The notes: generated by a model from the letters alone, not told the origin. Positions 29,065-41,243 are shown, numbered from the stretch's first letter. The stretch is 64,000 nt of DNA from Apostichopus japonicus (GCF_037975245.1 NC_092577.1:17436013-17500012), one strand, 5' to 3'. Made by a program: numbers and translations.

Positions 29065-29344
29065 TTATTTTCATAATTGATAACACTATGTTGCCACGAC
29101 GATGAGAAATTGAAATGGCCTTCATTGTCTTTCCACAAGGAAAGTGTCTTGCCACGAGGAAAGCGATTTGAAAATCGAATATATTAATAAATAACTCGTT
29201 TGTTTTTATATATTAGAATTGTCTACATATATATGTAAAATACAGATTGACATAATATATATTAAATCCATTCATGTATAATATATATTAAATCCACTGA
29301 TCATAACCTACCAGACAACTAGCCTACATTTCGCCTCTTGGAAT

Positions 29345-29464
29345 GTCTACGGCCACATCACGATGACTATACCGGTTCTCGTCCGATCACCGAAGTCAAG
29401 CAACGTAGAGCGCAGTCAGTACTTGGATGGGTGACCGCCTGGGAATACTGGGTGCCGTAGGCTT
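29345..29464 (+). rRNA. 5S rRNA (class A)
   Basis: T19A; long spacer upstream (400-bp unit). Confidence 0.95.
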
Positions 29465-29531
29465 TTATTTTCATAATTGATAACACGACGATGATGAGAA
29501 ATTGAAATGGTCTACATTGACCTCTTGTTAT

Positions 29532-29653
29532 GTCTACGGCCACATCACGTTGACTATACCGGTTCTCGTCCGATCACCGAAGTCAAGCAACGTAGAGCGC
29601 AGTCAGTACTTGGATGGGTGACCGCCTGGGGGAATACTGGGTGCCGCAGGCTT
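29532..29653 (+). rRNA. 5S rRNA (class C)
   Basis: Short GGTCTACATTG-type spacer upstream but no A50T: an apparent recombinant of two unit types. Confidence 0.88.
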
Positions 29654-29728
29654 TTATTTTCATAATTGATAACACTATGTTGCCACGACGATGAGAAATT
29701 GAAATGGCCTACATTGACCTCTTGTTAT

Positions 29729-29848
29729 GTCTACGGCCACATCACGTTGACTATACCGGTTCTCGTCCGATCACCGAAGTCAAGCAACGTAGAGCGCAGT
29801 CAGTACTTGGATGGGTGACCGCCTGGGAATACTGGGTGCCGTAGGCTT
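29729..29848 (+). rRNA. 5S rRNA (class A)
   Basis: Short spacer upstream; TTTTACTTTC terminator variant. Confidence 0.95.
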
Positions 29849-29915
29849 TTACTTTCATAATTGATAACACGACGATGATGAGAAATTGAAATGGCCTACA
29901 TTGACCTCTTGTTAT

Positions 29916-30035
29916 GTCTACGGCCACATCACGTTGACTATACCGGTTCTCGTCCGATCACCGAAGTCAAGCAACGTAGAGCGCAGTCAGTACTTGGATG
30001 GGTGACCGCCTGGGAATACTGGGTGCCGTAGGCTT
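29916..30035 (+). rRNA. 5S rRNA (class A)
   Basis: Short spacer upstream. Confidence 0.95.
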
Positions 30036-30102
30036 TTATTTTCATAATTGATAACACGACGATGATGAGAAATTGAAATGGCCTACATTGACCTCTTTTT
30101 AT

Positions 30103-30222
30103 GTCTACGGCCACATCACGATGACTATACCGGTTCTCGTCCGATCACCGAAGTCAAGCAACGTAGAGCGCAGTCAGTACTTGGATGGGTGACCGCCTGG
30201 GAATACTGGGTGCCGCAGGCTT
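30103..30222 (+). rRNA. 5S rRNA (class B)
   Basis: T19A with a short spacer upstream. Confidence 0.93.
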
Positions 30223-30502
30223 TTATTTTCATAATTGATAACACTATGTTGCCACGACGATGAGAAATTGAAATGGCCTTCATTGTCTTTCCACAAGGAA
30301 AGTGTCTTGCCACGAGGAAAGCGATTTGAAAATCGAATATATTAATAAATAACTCGTTTGTTTTTATATATTAGAATTGTCTACATATATATGTAAAATA
30401 CAGATTGACATAATATATATTAAATCCATTCATGTATAATATATATTAAATCCACTGATCATAACCTACCAGACAACTAGCCTACATTTCGCCTCTTGGA
30501 AT

Positions 30503-30622
30503 GTCTACGGCCACATCACGATGACTATACCGGTTCTCGTCCGATCACCGAAGTCAAGCAACGTAGAGCGCAGTCAGTACTTGGATGGGTGACCGCCTGG
30601 GAATACTGGGTGCCGTAGGCTT
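30503..30622 (+). rRNA. 5S rRNA (class A)
   Basis: T19A; long spacer upstream (400-bp unit). Confidence 0.95.
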
Positions 30623-30689
30623 TTATTTTCATAATTGATAACACGACGATGATGAGAAATTGAAATGGTCTACATTGACCTCTTGTTAT

Positions 30690-30809
30690 GTCTACGGCCA
30701 CATCACGTTGACTATACCGGTTCTCGTCCGATCACCGATGTCAAGCAACGTAGAGCGCTGTCAGTACTTGGATGGGTGACCGCCTGGGAATACTGGGTGC
30801 CGTAGGCTT
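30690..30809 (+). rRNA. 5S rRNA (class A)
   Basis: A50T and A70T; short spacer upstream. Confidence 0.94.
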
Positions 30810-30876
30810 TTATTTTCATAATTGATAACACGACGATGATGAGAAATTGAAATGGCCTACATTGACCTCTTTTTAT

Positions 30877-30996
30877 GTCTACGGCCACATCACGTTGACT
30901 ATACCGGTTCTCGTCCGATCACCGAAGTCAAGCAACGTAGAGCGCAGTCAGTACTTGGATGGGTGACCGCCTGGGAATACTGGGTGCCGCAGGCTT
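30877..30996 (+). rRNA. 5S rRNA (class B)
   Basis: Short spacer upstream. Confidence 0.93.
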
Positions 30997-31278
30997 TTAT
31001 TTTCATAATTGATAACACTATGTTGCCACGACGATGACAAATTGAAATGGCCTTCATTGTCTTTCCACAAGGAAAGTGTCTTGCCACGAGGAAAGCGATT
31101 TGAAAATCGAATATATTAATAAATAACTCGTTTGTTTTTATATATTCGAATTTTCTACATATAGATGTAAAATATAGATTAACATAATATATATTAAATC
31201 CATTCATGTATAATATATATATTAAATCCACTAATCATAACCTACCAGACAACTAGCCTACATTTCGCCTCTTGGAAT

Positions 31279-31398
31279 GTCTACGGCCACATCACGATGA
31301 CTATACCGGTTCTCGTCCGATCACCGAAGTCAAGCAACGTAGAGCGCAGTCAGTACTTGGATGGGTGACCGCCTGGGAATACTGGGTGCCGTAGGCTT
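31279..31398 (+). rRNA. 5S rRNA (class A)
   Basis: T19A; long spacer upstream. Confidence 0.95.
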
Positions 31399-31680
31399 TT
31401 ATTTTCATAATTGATAACACTATGTTGCCACGACGATGAGAAATTGAAATGGCCTTCATTGTCTTTCCACAAGGAAAGTGTCTTGCCACGAGGAAAGCGA
31501 TTTGAAAATCGAATATATTAATAAATACCTCGTTTGTTTTTATATATTAGAATTTTCTAGATATATATGTAAAATATAGATTAACATAATATATATTAAA
31601 TCCATTCATGTATAATATATATATTAAATCCACTGATCATAACCTACCAGACAAGTAGCCTACATTTCACCTCTTGGAAT

Positions 31681-31800
31681 GTCTACGGCCATATCACGTT
31701 GACTATACCGGTTCTCGTCCGATCACCGAAGTCAAGCAACGTAGAGCGCAGTCAGTACTTGGATGGGTGACCGCCTGGGAATACTGGGTGCCGTAGGCTT
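31681..31800 (+). rRNA. 5S rRNA (class A)
   Basis: C12T; long spacer upstream. Confidence 0.95.
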
Positions 31801-31867
31801 TTATTTTCATAATTGATAACACGACGATGATGAGAAATTGAAATGGTCTACATTGACCTCTTGTTAT

Positions 31868-31987
31868 GTCTACGGCCACATCACGTTGACTATACCGGTT
31901 CTCGTCCGATCACCGATGTCAAGCAACGTAGAGCGCTGTCAGTACTTGGATGGGTGACCGCCTGGGAATACTGGGTGCCGTAGGCTT
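31868..31987 (+). rRNA. 5S rRNA (class A)
   Basis: A50T and A70T; short spacer upstream. Confidence 0.94.
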
Positions 31988-32054
31988 TTATTTTCATAAT
32001 TGATAACACGACGATGATGAGAAATTGAAATGGCCTACATTGACCTCTTTTTAT

Positions 32055-32176
32055 GTCTACGGCCACATCACGTTGACTATACCGGTTCTCGTCCGATCAC
32101 CGAAGTCAAGCAACGTAGAGCGCAGTCAGTACTTGGATGGGTGACCGCCTGGGGGAATACTGGGTGCCGCAGGCTT
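32055..32176 (+). rRNA. 5S rRNA (class C)
   Basis: Short spacer upstream; first of two adjacent class C genes. Confidence 0.88.
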
Positions 32177-32243
32177 TTATTTTCATAATTGATAACACGA
32201 CGATGATGAGAAATTGAAATGGCCTACATTGACCGGTTTTTAT

Positions 32244-32365
32244 GTCTACGGCCACATCACGTTGACTATACCGGTTCTCGTCCGATCACCGAAGTCAAGC
32301 AACGTAGAGCGCAGTCAGTACTTGGATGGGTGACCGCCTGGGGGAATACTGGGTGCCGCAGGCTT
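32244..32365 (+). rRNA. 5S rRNA (class C)
   Basis: Short spacer upstream; its downstream spacer has the rare TTTCCACGAGG form shared only with 57432. Confidence 0.88.
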
Positions 32366-32647
32366 TTATTTTCATAATTGATAACACTATGTTGCCACGA
32401 CGATGAGAAATTGAAATGGCCTTCATTGTCTTTCCACGAGGAAAGTGTCTTGCCACGAGGAAAGCGATTTGAAAATCGAATATATTAATAAATAACTCGT
32501 TTGTTTTTATATATTAGAATTGTCTACATATATATGTAAAATACAGATTAACATAATATATATTAAATCCATTCATGTATAATATATATATTAAATCCAC
32601 TAATCATAACCTACCAGACAACTAGCCTACATTTCGCCTCTTGGAAT

Positions 32648-32767
32648 GTCTACGGCCACATCACGATGACTATACCGGTTCTCGTCCGATCACCGAAGTC
32701 AAGCAACGTAGAGCGCAGTCAGTACTTGGATGGGTGACCGCCTGGGAATACTGGGTGCCGTAGGCTT
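32648..32767 (+). rRNA. 5S rRNA (class A)
   Basis: T19A; long spacer upstream. First gene of the 3.9-kb higher-order repeat. Confidence 0.95.
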
Positions 32768-32834
32768 TTATTTTCATAATTGATAACACGACGATGATGA
32801 GAAATTGAAATGGTCTACATTGACCTCTTGTTAT

Positions 32835-32954
32835 GTCTACGGCCACATCACGTTGACTATACCGGTTCTCGTCCGATCACCGATGTCAAGCAACGTAGAG
32901 CGCAGTCAGTACTTGGATGGGTGACCGCCTGGGAATACTGGGTGCCGTAGGCTT
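32835..32954 (+). rRNA. 5S rRNA (class A)
   Basis: A50T; short spacer upstream. Confidence 0.95.
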
Positions 32955-33021
32955 TTATTTTCATAATTGATAACACGACGATGATGAGAAATTGAAATGG
33001 CCTACATTGACCTCTTGTTAT

Positions 33022-33143
33022 GTCTACGGCCACATCACGTTGACTATACCGGTTCTCGTCCGATCACCGAAGTCAAGCAACGTAGAGCGCAGTCAGTACT
33101 TGGATGGGTGACCGCCTGGGGGAATACTGGGTGCCGCAGGCTT
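33022..33143 (+). rRNA. 5S rRNA (class C)
   Basis: Short spacer upstream. Confidence 0.88.
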
Positions 33144-33425
33144 TTATTTTCATAATTGATAACACTATGTTGCCACGACGATGAGAAATTGAAATGGCCT
33201 TCATTGTCTTTCCACAAGGAAAGTGTCTTGCCACGAGGAAAGCGATTTGAAAATCGAATATATTAATAAATAACTCGTTTGTTTTTATATATTCGAATTT
33301 TCTACATATAGATGTAAAATATAGATTAACATAATATATATTAAATCCATTCATGTATAATATATATATTAAATCCACTAATCATAACCTACCAGACAAC
33401 TAGCCTACATTTCGCCTCTTGGAAT

Positions 33426-33545
33426 GTCTACGGCCACATCACGATGACTATACCGGTTCTCGTCCGATCACCGAAGTCAAGCAACGTAGAGCGCAGTCAG
33501 TACTTGGATGGGTGACCGCCTGGGAATACTGGGTGCCGTAGGCTT
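33426..33545 (+). rRNA. 5S rRNA (class A)
   Basis: T19A; long spacer upstream. Confidence 0.95.
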
Positions 33546-33827
33546 TTATTTTCATAATTGATAACACTATGTTGCCACGACGATGAGAAATTGAAATGGC
33601 CTTCATTGTCTTTCCACAAGGAAAGTGTCTTGCCACGAGGAAAGCGATTTGAAAATCGAATATATTAATAAATACCTCGTTTGTTTTTATATATTAGAAT
33701 TTTCTAGATATATATGTAAAATATAGATTAACATAATATATATTAAATCCATTCATGTATAATATATATATTAAATCCACTGATCATAACCTACCAGACA
33801 AGTAGCCTACATTTCACCTCTTGGAAT

Positions 33828-33947
33828 GTCTACGGCCATATCACGTTGACTATACCGGTTCTCGTCCGATCACCGAAGTCAAGCAACGTAGAGCGCAGTC
33901 AGTACTTGGATGGGTGACCGCCTGGGAATACTGGGTGCCGCAGGCTT
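33828..33947 (+). rRNA. 5S rRNA (class B)
   Basis: C12T; long spacer upstream. Confidence 0.93.
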
Positions 33948-34229
33948 TTATTTTCATAATTGATAACACTATGTTGCCACGACGATGAGAAATTGAAATG
34001 GCCTTCATTGTCTTTCCACAAGGAAAGTGTCTTGCCACGAGGAAAGCGATTTGAAAATCGAATATATTAATAAATACCTCGTTTGTTTTTATATATTAGA
34101 ATTTTCTAGATATATATGTAAAATATAGATTAACATAATATATATTAAATCCATTCATGTATAATATATATATTAAATCCACTGATTATAACCTACCAGA
34201 CAAGTAGCCTACATTTCACCTCTTGGAAT

Positions 34230-34351
34230 GTCTACGGCCATATCACGTTGACTATACCGGTTCTCGTCCGATCACCGAAGTCAAGCAACGTAGAGCGCAG
34301 TCAGTACTTGGATGGGTGACCGCCTGGGGGAATACTGGGTGCCGCAGGCTT
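34230..34351 (+). rRNA. 5S rRNA (class C)
   Basis: C12T; long spacer upstream. Confidence 0.88.
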
Positions 34352-34426
34352 TTATTTTCATAATTGATAACACTATGTTGCCACGACGATGAGAAATTGA
34401 AATGGCCTACATTGACCTCTTGTTAT

Positions 34427-34546
34427 GTCTACGGCCACATCACGTTGACTATACCGGTTCTCGTCCGATCACCGAAGTCAAGCAACGTAGAGCGCAGTCA
34501 GTACTTGGATGGGTGACCGCCTGGGAATACTGGGTGCCGTAGGCTT
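34427..34546 (+). rRNA. 5S rRNA (class A)
   Basis: Short spacer upstream. The match to the 25-kb-distant copy ends just after this gene. Confidence 0.95.
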
Positions 34547-34613
34547 TTATTTTCATAATTGATAACACGACGATGATGAGAAATTGAAATGGTCTACATT
34601 GACCTCTTGTTAT

Positions 34614-34733
34614 GTCTACGGCCACATCACGTTGACTATACCGGTTCTCGTCCGATCACCGATGTCAAGCAACGTAGAGCGCTGTCAGTACTTGGATGGG
34701 TGACCGCCTGGGAATACTGGGTGCCGTAGGCTT
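34614..34733 (+). rRNA. 5S rRNA (class A)
   Basis: A50T and A70T; short spacer upstream. Confidence 0.94.
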
Positions 34734-34800
34734 TTATTTTCATAATTGATAACACGACGATGATGAGAAATTGAAATGGCCTACATTGACCTCTTTTTAT

Positions 34801-34922
34801 GTCTACGGCCACATCACGTTGACTATACCGGTTCTCGTCCGATCACCGAAGTCAAGCAACGTAGAGCGCAGTCAGTACTTGGATGGGTGACCGCCTGGGG
34901 GAATACTGGGTGCCGCAGGCTT
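34801..34922 (+). rRNA. 5S rRNA (class C)
   Basis: Short spacer upstream; first of two adjacent class C genes. Confidence 0.88.
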
Positions 34923-34989
34923 TTATTTTCATAATTGATAACACGACGATGATGAGAAATTGAAATGGCCTACATTGACCGGTTTTTAT

Positions 34990-35111
34990 GTCTACGGCCA
35001 CATCACGTTGACTATACCGGTTCTCGTCCGATCACCGAAGTCAAGCAACGTAGAGCGCAGTCAGTACTTGGATGGGTGACCGCCTGGGGGAATACTGGGT
35101 GCCGCAGGCTT
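34990..35111 (+). rRNA. 5S rRNA (class C)
   Basis: Short spacer upstream. Confidence 0.88.
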
Positions 35112-35393
35112 TTATTTTCATAATTGATAACACTATGTTGCCACGACGATGAGAAATTGAAATGGCCTTCATTGTCTTTCCACAAGGAAAGTGTCTTGCC
35201 ACGAGGAAAGCGATTTGAAAATCGAATATATTAATAAATAACTCGTTTGTTTTTATATATTAGAATTGTCTACATATATATGTAAAATACAGATTAACAT
35301 AATATATATTAAATCCATTCATGTATAATATATATATTAAATCCACTAATCATAACCTACCAGACAACTAGCCTACATTTCGCCTCTTGGAAT

Positions 35394-35513
35394 GTCTACG
35401 GCCACATCACGATGACTATACCGGTTCTCGTCCGATCACCGAAGTCAAGCAACGTAGAGCGCAGTCAGTACTTGGATGGGTGACCGCCTGGGAATACTGG
35501 GTGCCGTAGGCTT
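35394..35513 (+). rRNA. 5S rRNA (class A)
   Basis: T19A; long spacer upstream. Confidence 0.95.
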
Positions 35514-35580
35514 TTATTTTCATAATTGATAACACGACGATGATGAGAAATTGAAATGGTCTACATTGACCTCTTGTTAT

Positions 35581-35700
35581 GTCTACGGCCACATCACGTT
35601 GACTATACCGGTTCTCGTCCGATCACCGATGTCAAGCAACGTAGAGCGCAGTCAGTACTTGGATGGGTGACCGCCTGGGAATACTGGGTGCCGTAGGCTT
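35581..35700 (+). rRNA. 5S rRNA (class A)
   Basis: A50T; short spacer upstream. Confidence 0.95.
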
Positions 35701-35767
35701 TTATTTTCATAATTGATAACACGACGATGATGAGAAATTGAAATGGCCTACATTGACCTCTTGTTAT

Positions 35768-35889
35768 GTCTACGGCCACATCACGTTGACTATACCGGTT
35801 CTCGTCCGATCACCGAAGTCAAGCAACGTAGAGCGCAGTCAGTACTTGGATGGGTGACCGCCTGGGGGAATACTGGGTGCCGCAGGCTT
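35768..35889 (+). rRNA. 5S rRNA (class C)
   Basis: Short spacer upstream. Confidence 0.88.
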
Positions 35890-36171
35890 TTATTTTCATA
35901 ATTGATAACACTATGTTGCCACGACGATGAGAAATTGAAATGGCCTTCATTGTCTTTCCACAAGGAAAGTGTCTTGCCACGAGGAAAGCGATTTGAAAAT
36001 CGAATATATTAATAAATAACTCGTTTGTTTTTATATATTAGAATTTTCTACATATAGATGTAAAATATAGATTAACATAATATATATTAAATCCATTCAT
36101 GTATAATATATATATTAAATCCACTAATCATAACCTACCAGACAACTAGCCTACATTTCGCCTCTTGGAAT

Positions 36172-36291
36172 GTCTACGGCCACATCACGATGACTATACC
36201 GGTTCTCGTCCGATCACCGAAGTCAAGCAACGTAGAGCGCAGTCAGTACTTGGATGGGTGACCGCCTGGGAATACTGGGTGCCGTAGGCTT
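36172..36291 (+). rRNA. 5S rRNA (class A)
   Basis: T19A; long spacer upstream. Confidence 0.95.
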
Positions 36292-36573
36292 TTATTTTCA
36301 TAATTGATAACACTATGTTGCCACGACGATGAGAAATTGAAATGGCCTTCATTGTCTTTCCACAAGGAAAGTGTCTTGCCACGAGGAAAGCGATTTGAAA
36401 ATCGAATATATTAATAAATACCTCGTTTGTTTTTATATATTAGAATTGTCTACATATATATGTAAAATACAGATTAACATAATATATATTAAATCCATTC
36501 ATGTATAATATATATATTAAATCCACTAATCATAACCTACCAGACAACTAGCCTACATTTCGCCTCTTGGAAT

Positions 36574-36693
36574 GTCTACGGCCACATCACGATGACTATA
36601 CCGGTTCTCGTCCGATCACCGAAGTCAAGCAACGTAGAGCGCAGTCAGTACTTGGATGGGTGACCGCCTGGGAATACTGGGTGCCGTAGGCTT
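36574..36693 (+). rRNA. 5S rRNA (class A)
   Basis: T19A; long spacer upstream. Its spacer begins like one long type (AAATACCTCG) and continues as another (GAATTGTCTAC), marking the duplication joint. Confidence 0.95.
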
Positions 36694-36760
36694 TTATTTT
36701 CATAATTGATAACACGACGATGATGAGAAATTGAAATGGTCTACATTGACCTCTTGTTAT

Positions 36761-36880
36761 GTCTACGGCCACATCACGTTGACTATACCGGTTCTCGTCC
36801 GATCACCGATGTCAAGCAACGTAGAGCGCAGTCAGTACTTGGATGGGTGACCGCCTGGGAATACTGGGTGCCGTAGGCTT
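36761..36880 (+). rRNA. 5S rRNA (class A)
   Basis: A50T; short spacer upstream. Confidence 0.95.
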
Positions 36881-36947
36881 TTATTTTCATAATTGATAAC
36901 ACGACGATGATGAGAAATTGAAATGGCCTACATTGACCTCTTGTTAT

Positions 36948-37069
36948 GTCTACGGCCACATCACGTTGACTATACCGGTTCTCGTCCGATCACCGAAGTC
37001 AAGCAACGTAGAGCGCAGTCAGTACTTGGATGGGTGACCGCCTGGGGGAATACTGGGTGCCGCAGGCTT
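36948..37069 (+). rRNA. 5S rRNA (class C)
   Basis: Short spacer upstream. Confidence 0.88.
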
Positions 37070-37351
37070 TTATTTTCATAATTGATAACACTATGTTGCC
37101 ACGACGATGAGAAATTGAAATGGCCTTCATTGTCTTTCCACAAGGAAAGTGTCTTGCCACGAGGAAAGCGATTTGAAAATCGAATATATTAATAAATAAC
37201 TCGTTTGTTTTTATATATTCGAATTTTCTACATATAGATGTAAAATATAGATTAACATAATATATATTAAATCCATTCATGTATAATATATATATTAAAT
37301 CCACTAATCATAACCTACCAGACAACTAGCCTACATTTCGCCTCTTGGAAT

Positions 37352-37471
37352 GTCTACGGCCACATCACGATGACTATACCGGTTCTCGTCCGATCACCGA
37401 AGTCAAGCAACGTAGAGCGCAGTCAGTACTTGGATGGGTGACCGCCTGGGAATACTGGGTGCCGTAGGCTT
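37352..37471 (+). rRNA. 5S rRNA (class A)
   Basis: T19A; long spacer upstream. Confidence 0.95.
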
Positions 37472-37753
37472 TTATTTTCATAATTGATAACACTATGTTG
37501 CCACGACGATGAGAAATTGAAATGGCCTTCATTGTCTTTCCACAAGGAAAGTGTCTTGCCACGAGGAAAGCGATTTGAAAATCGAATATATTAATAAATA
37601 CCTCGTTTGTTTTTATATATTAGAATTTTCTAGATATATATGTAAAATATAGATTAACATAATATATATTAAATCCATTCATGTATAATATATATATTAA
37701 ATCCACTGATCATAACCTACCAGACAAGTAGCCTACATTTCACCTCTTGGAAT

Positions 37754-37873
37754 GTCTACGGCCATATCACGTTGACTATACCGGTTCTCGTCCGATCACC
37801 GAAGTCAAGCAACGTAGAGCGCAGTCAGTACTTGGATGGGTGACCGCCTGGGAATACTGGGTGCCGCAGGCTT
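37754..37873 (+). rRNA. 5S rRNA (class B)
   Basis: C12T; long spacer upstream. Confidence 0.93.
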
Positions 37874-38155
37874 TTATTTTCATAATTGATAACACTATGT
37901 TGCCACGACGATGAGAAATTGAAATGGCCTTCATTGTCTTTCCACAAGGAAAGTGTCTTGCCACGAGGAAAGCGATTTGAAAATCGAATATATTAATAAA
38001 TACCTCGTTTGTTTTTATATATTAGAATTTTCTAGATATATATGTAAAATATAGATTAACATAATATATATTAAATCCATTCATGTATAATATATATATT
38101 AAATCCACTGATTATAACCTACCAGACAAGTAGCCTACATTTCACCTCTTGGAAT

Positions 38156-38277
38156 GTCTACGGCCATATCACGTTGACTATACCGGTTCTCGTCCGATCA
38201 CCGAAGTCAAGCAACGTAGAGCGCAGTCAGTACTTGGATGGGTGACCGCCTGGGGGAATACTGGGTGCCGCAGGCTT
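38156..38277 (+). rRNA. 5S rRNA (class C)
   Basis: C12T; long spacer upstream. Confidence 0.88.
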
Positions 38278-38352
38278 TTATTTTCATAATTGATAACACT
38301 ATGTTGCCACGACGATGAGAAATTGAAATGGCCTACATTGACCTCTTGTTAT

Positions 38353-38472
38353 GTCTACGGCCACATCACGTTGACTATACCGGTTCTCGTCCGATCACCG
38401 AAGTCAAGCAACGTAGAGCGCAGTCAGTACTTGGATGGGTGACCGCCTGGGAATACTGGGTGCCGTAGGCTT
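38353..38472 (+). rRNA. 5S rRNA (class A)
   Basis: Short spacer upstream. Confidence 0.95.
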
Positions 38473-38539
38473 TTATTTTCATAATTGATAACACGACGAT
38501 GATGAGAAATTGAAATGGTCTACATTGACCTCTTGTTAT

Positions 38540-38659
38540 GTCTACGGCCACATCACGTTGACTATACCGGTTCTCGTCCGATCACCGATGTCAAGCAACG
38601 TAGAGCGCTGTCAGTACTTGGATGGGTGACCGCCTGGGAATACTGGGTGCCGTAGGCTT
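38540..38659 (+). rRNA. 5S rRNA (class A)
   Basis: A50T and A70T; short spacer upstream. Confidence 0.94.
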
Positions 38660-38726
38660 TTATTTTCATAATTGATAACACGACGATGATGAGAAATTGA
38701 AATGGCCTACATTGACCTCTTTTTAT

Positions 38727-38848
38727 GTCTACGGCCACATCACGTTGACTATACCGGTTCTCGTCCGATCACCGAAGTCAAGCAACGTAGAGCGCAGTCA
38801 GTACTTGGATGGGTGACCGCCTGGGGGAATACTGGGTGCCGCAGGCTT
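38727..38848 (+). rRNA. 5S rRNA (class C)
   Basis: Short spacer upstream; first of two adjacent class C genes. Confidence 0.88.
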
Positions 38849-38915
38849 TTATTTTCATAATTGATAACACGACGATGATGAGAAATTGAAATGGCCTACA
38901 TTGACCGGTTTTTAT

Positions 38916-39037
38916 GTCTACGGCCACATCACGTTGACTATACCGGTTCTCGTCCGATCACCGAAGTCAAGCAACGTAGAGCGCAGTCAGTACTTGGATG
39001 GGTGACCGCCTGGGGGAATACTGGGTGCCGCAGGCTT
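38916..39037 (+). rRNA. 5S rRNA (class C)
   Basis: Short spacer upstream. Confidence 0.88.
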
Positions 39038-39319
39038 TTATTTTCATAATTGATAACACTATGTTGCCACGACGATGAGAAATTGAAATGGCCTTCATTG
39101 TCTTTCCACAAGGAAAGTGTCTTGCCACGAGGAAAGCGATTTGAAAATCGAATATATTAATAAATAACTCGTTTGTTTTTATATATTAGAATTGTCTACA
39201 TATATATGTAAAATACAGATTAACATAATATATATTAAATCCATTCATGTATAATATATATATTAAATCCACTAATCATAACCTACCAGACAACTAGCCT
39301 ACATTTCGCCTCTTGGAAT

Positions 39320-39439
39320 GTCTACGGCCACATCACGATGACTATACCGGTTCTCGTCCGATCACCGAAGTCAAGCAACGTAGAGCGCAGTCAGTACTTG
39401 GATGGGTGACCGCCTGGGAATACTGGGTGCCGTAGGCTT
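39320..39439 (+). rRNA. 5S rRNA (class A)
   Basis: T19A; long spacer upstream. Confidence 0.95.
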
Positions 39440-39506
39440 TTATTTTCATAATTGATAACACGACGATGATGAGAAATTGAAATGGTCTACATTGACCTCT
39501 TGTTAT

Positions 39507-39626
39507 GTCTACGGCCACATCACGTTGACTATACCGGTTCTCGTCCGATCACCGATGTCAAGCAACGTAGAGCGCAGTCAGTACTTGGATGGGTGACCGC
39601 CTGGGAATACTGGGTGCCGTAGGCTT
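39507..39626 (+). rRNA. 5S rRNA (class A)
   Basis: A50T; short spacer upstream. Confidence 0.95.
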
Positions 39627-39693
39627 TTATTTTCATAATTGATAACACGACGATGATGAGAAATTGAAATGGCCTACATTGACCTCTTGTTAT

Positions 39694-39815
39694 GTCTACG
39701 GCCACATCACGTTGACTATACCGGTTCTCGTCCGATCACCGAAGTCAAGCAACGTAGAGCGCAGTCAGTACTTGGATGGGTGACCGCCTGGGGGAATACT
39801 GGGTGCCGCAGGCTT
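39694..39815 (+). rRNA. 5S rRNA (class C)
   Basis: Short spacer upstream. The 25-kb duplication begins within this gene. Confidence 0.88.
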
Positions 39816-40097
39816 TTATTTTCATAATTGATAACACTATGTTGCCACGACGATGAGAAATTGAAATGGCCTTCATTGTCTTTCCACAAGGAAAGTGTCT
39901 TGCCACGAGGAAAGCGATTTGAAAATCGAATATATTAATAAATAACTCGTTTGTTTTTATATATTAGAATTTTCTACATATAGATGTAAAATATAGATTA
40001 ACATAATATATATTAAATCCATTCATGTATAATATATATATTAAATCCACTAATCATAACCTACCAGACAACTAGCCTACATTTCGCCTCTTGGAAT

Positions 40098-40217
40098 GTC
40101 TACGGCCACATCACGATGACTATACCGGTTCTCGTCCGATCACCGAAGTCAAGCAACGTAGAGCGCAGTCAGTACTTGGATGGGTGACCGCCTGGGAATA
40201 CTGGGTGCCGTAGGCTT
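40098..40217 (+). rRNA. 5S rRNA (class A)
   Basis: T19A; long spacer upstream. Confidence 0.95.
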
Positions 40218-40499
40218 TTATTTTCATAATTGATAACACTATGTTGCCACGACGATGAGAAATTGAAATGGCCTTCATTGTCTTTCCACAAGGAAAGTGT
40301 CTTGCCACGAGGAAAGCGATTTGAAAATCGAATATATTAATAAATACCTCGTTTGTTTTTATATATTAGAATTTTCTAGATATATATGTAAAATATAGAT
40401 TAACATAATATATATTAAATCCATTCATGTATAATATATATATTAAATCCACTGATCATAACCTACCAGACGAGTAGCCTACATTTCACCTCTTGGAAT

Positions 40500-40619
40500 G
40501 TCTACGGCCATATCACGTTGACTATACCGGTTCTCGTCCGATCACCGAAGTCAAGCAACGTAGAGCGCAGTCAGTACTTGGATGGGTGACCGCCTGGGAA
40601 TACTGGGTGCCGCAGGCTT
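40500..40619 (+). rRNA. 5S rRNA (class B)
   Basis: C12T; long spacer upstream with the CCAGACGAGTAG variant. Confidence 0.93.
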
Positions 40620-40901
40620 TTATTTTCATAATTGATAACACTATGTTGCCACGACGATGAGAAATTGAAATGGCCTTCATTGTCTTTCCACAAGGAAAGT
40701 GTCTTGCCACGAGGAAAGCGATTTGAAAATCGAATATATTAATAAATACCTCGTTTGTTTTTATATATTAGAATTTTCTAGATATATATGTAAAATATAG
40801 ATTAACATAATATATATTAAATCCATTCATGTATAATATATATATTAAATCCACTGATCATAACCTACCAGACAAGTAGCCTACATTTCACCTCTTGGAA
40901 T

Positions 40902-41021
40902 GTCTACGGCCATATCACGTTGACTATACCGGTTCTCGTCCGATCACCGAAGTCAAGCAACGTAGAGCGCAGTCAGTACTTGGATGGGTGACCGCCTGGG
41001 AATACTGGGTGCCGCAGGCTT
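40902..41021 (+). rRNA. 5S rRNA (class B), last gene before LINE copy 3
   Basis: C12T; long spacer upstream. Confidence 0.93.
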
Positions 41022-41243
41022 TTATTTTCATAATTGATAACACTATGTTGCCACGACGATGAGAAATTGAAATGGCCTTCATTGTCTTTCCACAAGGAAA
41101 GTGTCTTGCCACGAGGAAAGCGATTTGAAAATCGAATATATTAATAAATAACTCGTTTGTTTTTATATATTAGAATTTTCTACATATAGATGTAAAATAT
41201 AGATTAACATAATATATATTAAATCCATTCATGTATAATATAT

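Larger units (their letters stand above)
20652..41243 (+). repeat. 5S rDNA tandem array, block 3
   Basis: This is the largest block, with 74 complete 5S genes. It contains higher-order repeats: 23065-26793 recurs in part from 26794 (offset 3,729 bp), and 32648-36573 recurs from 36574 (offset 3,926 bp). A spacer variant GGCTTTTACTTTC marks the genes at 24066, 27795 and 29729. The last spacer is broken by LINE copy 3. Confidence 0.95.
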
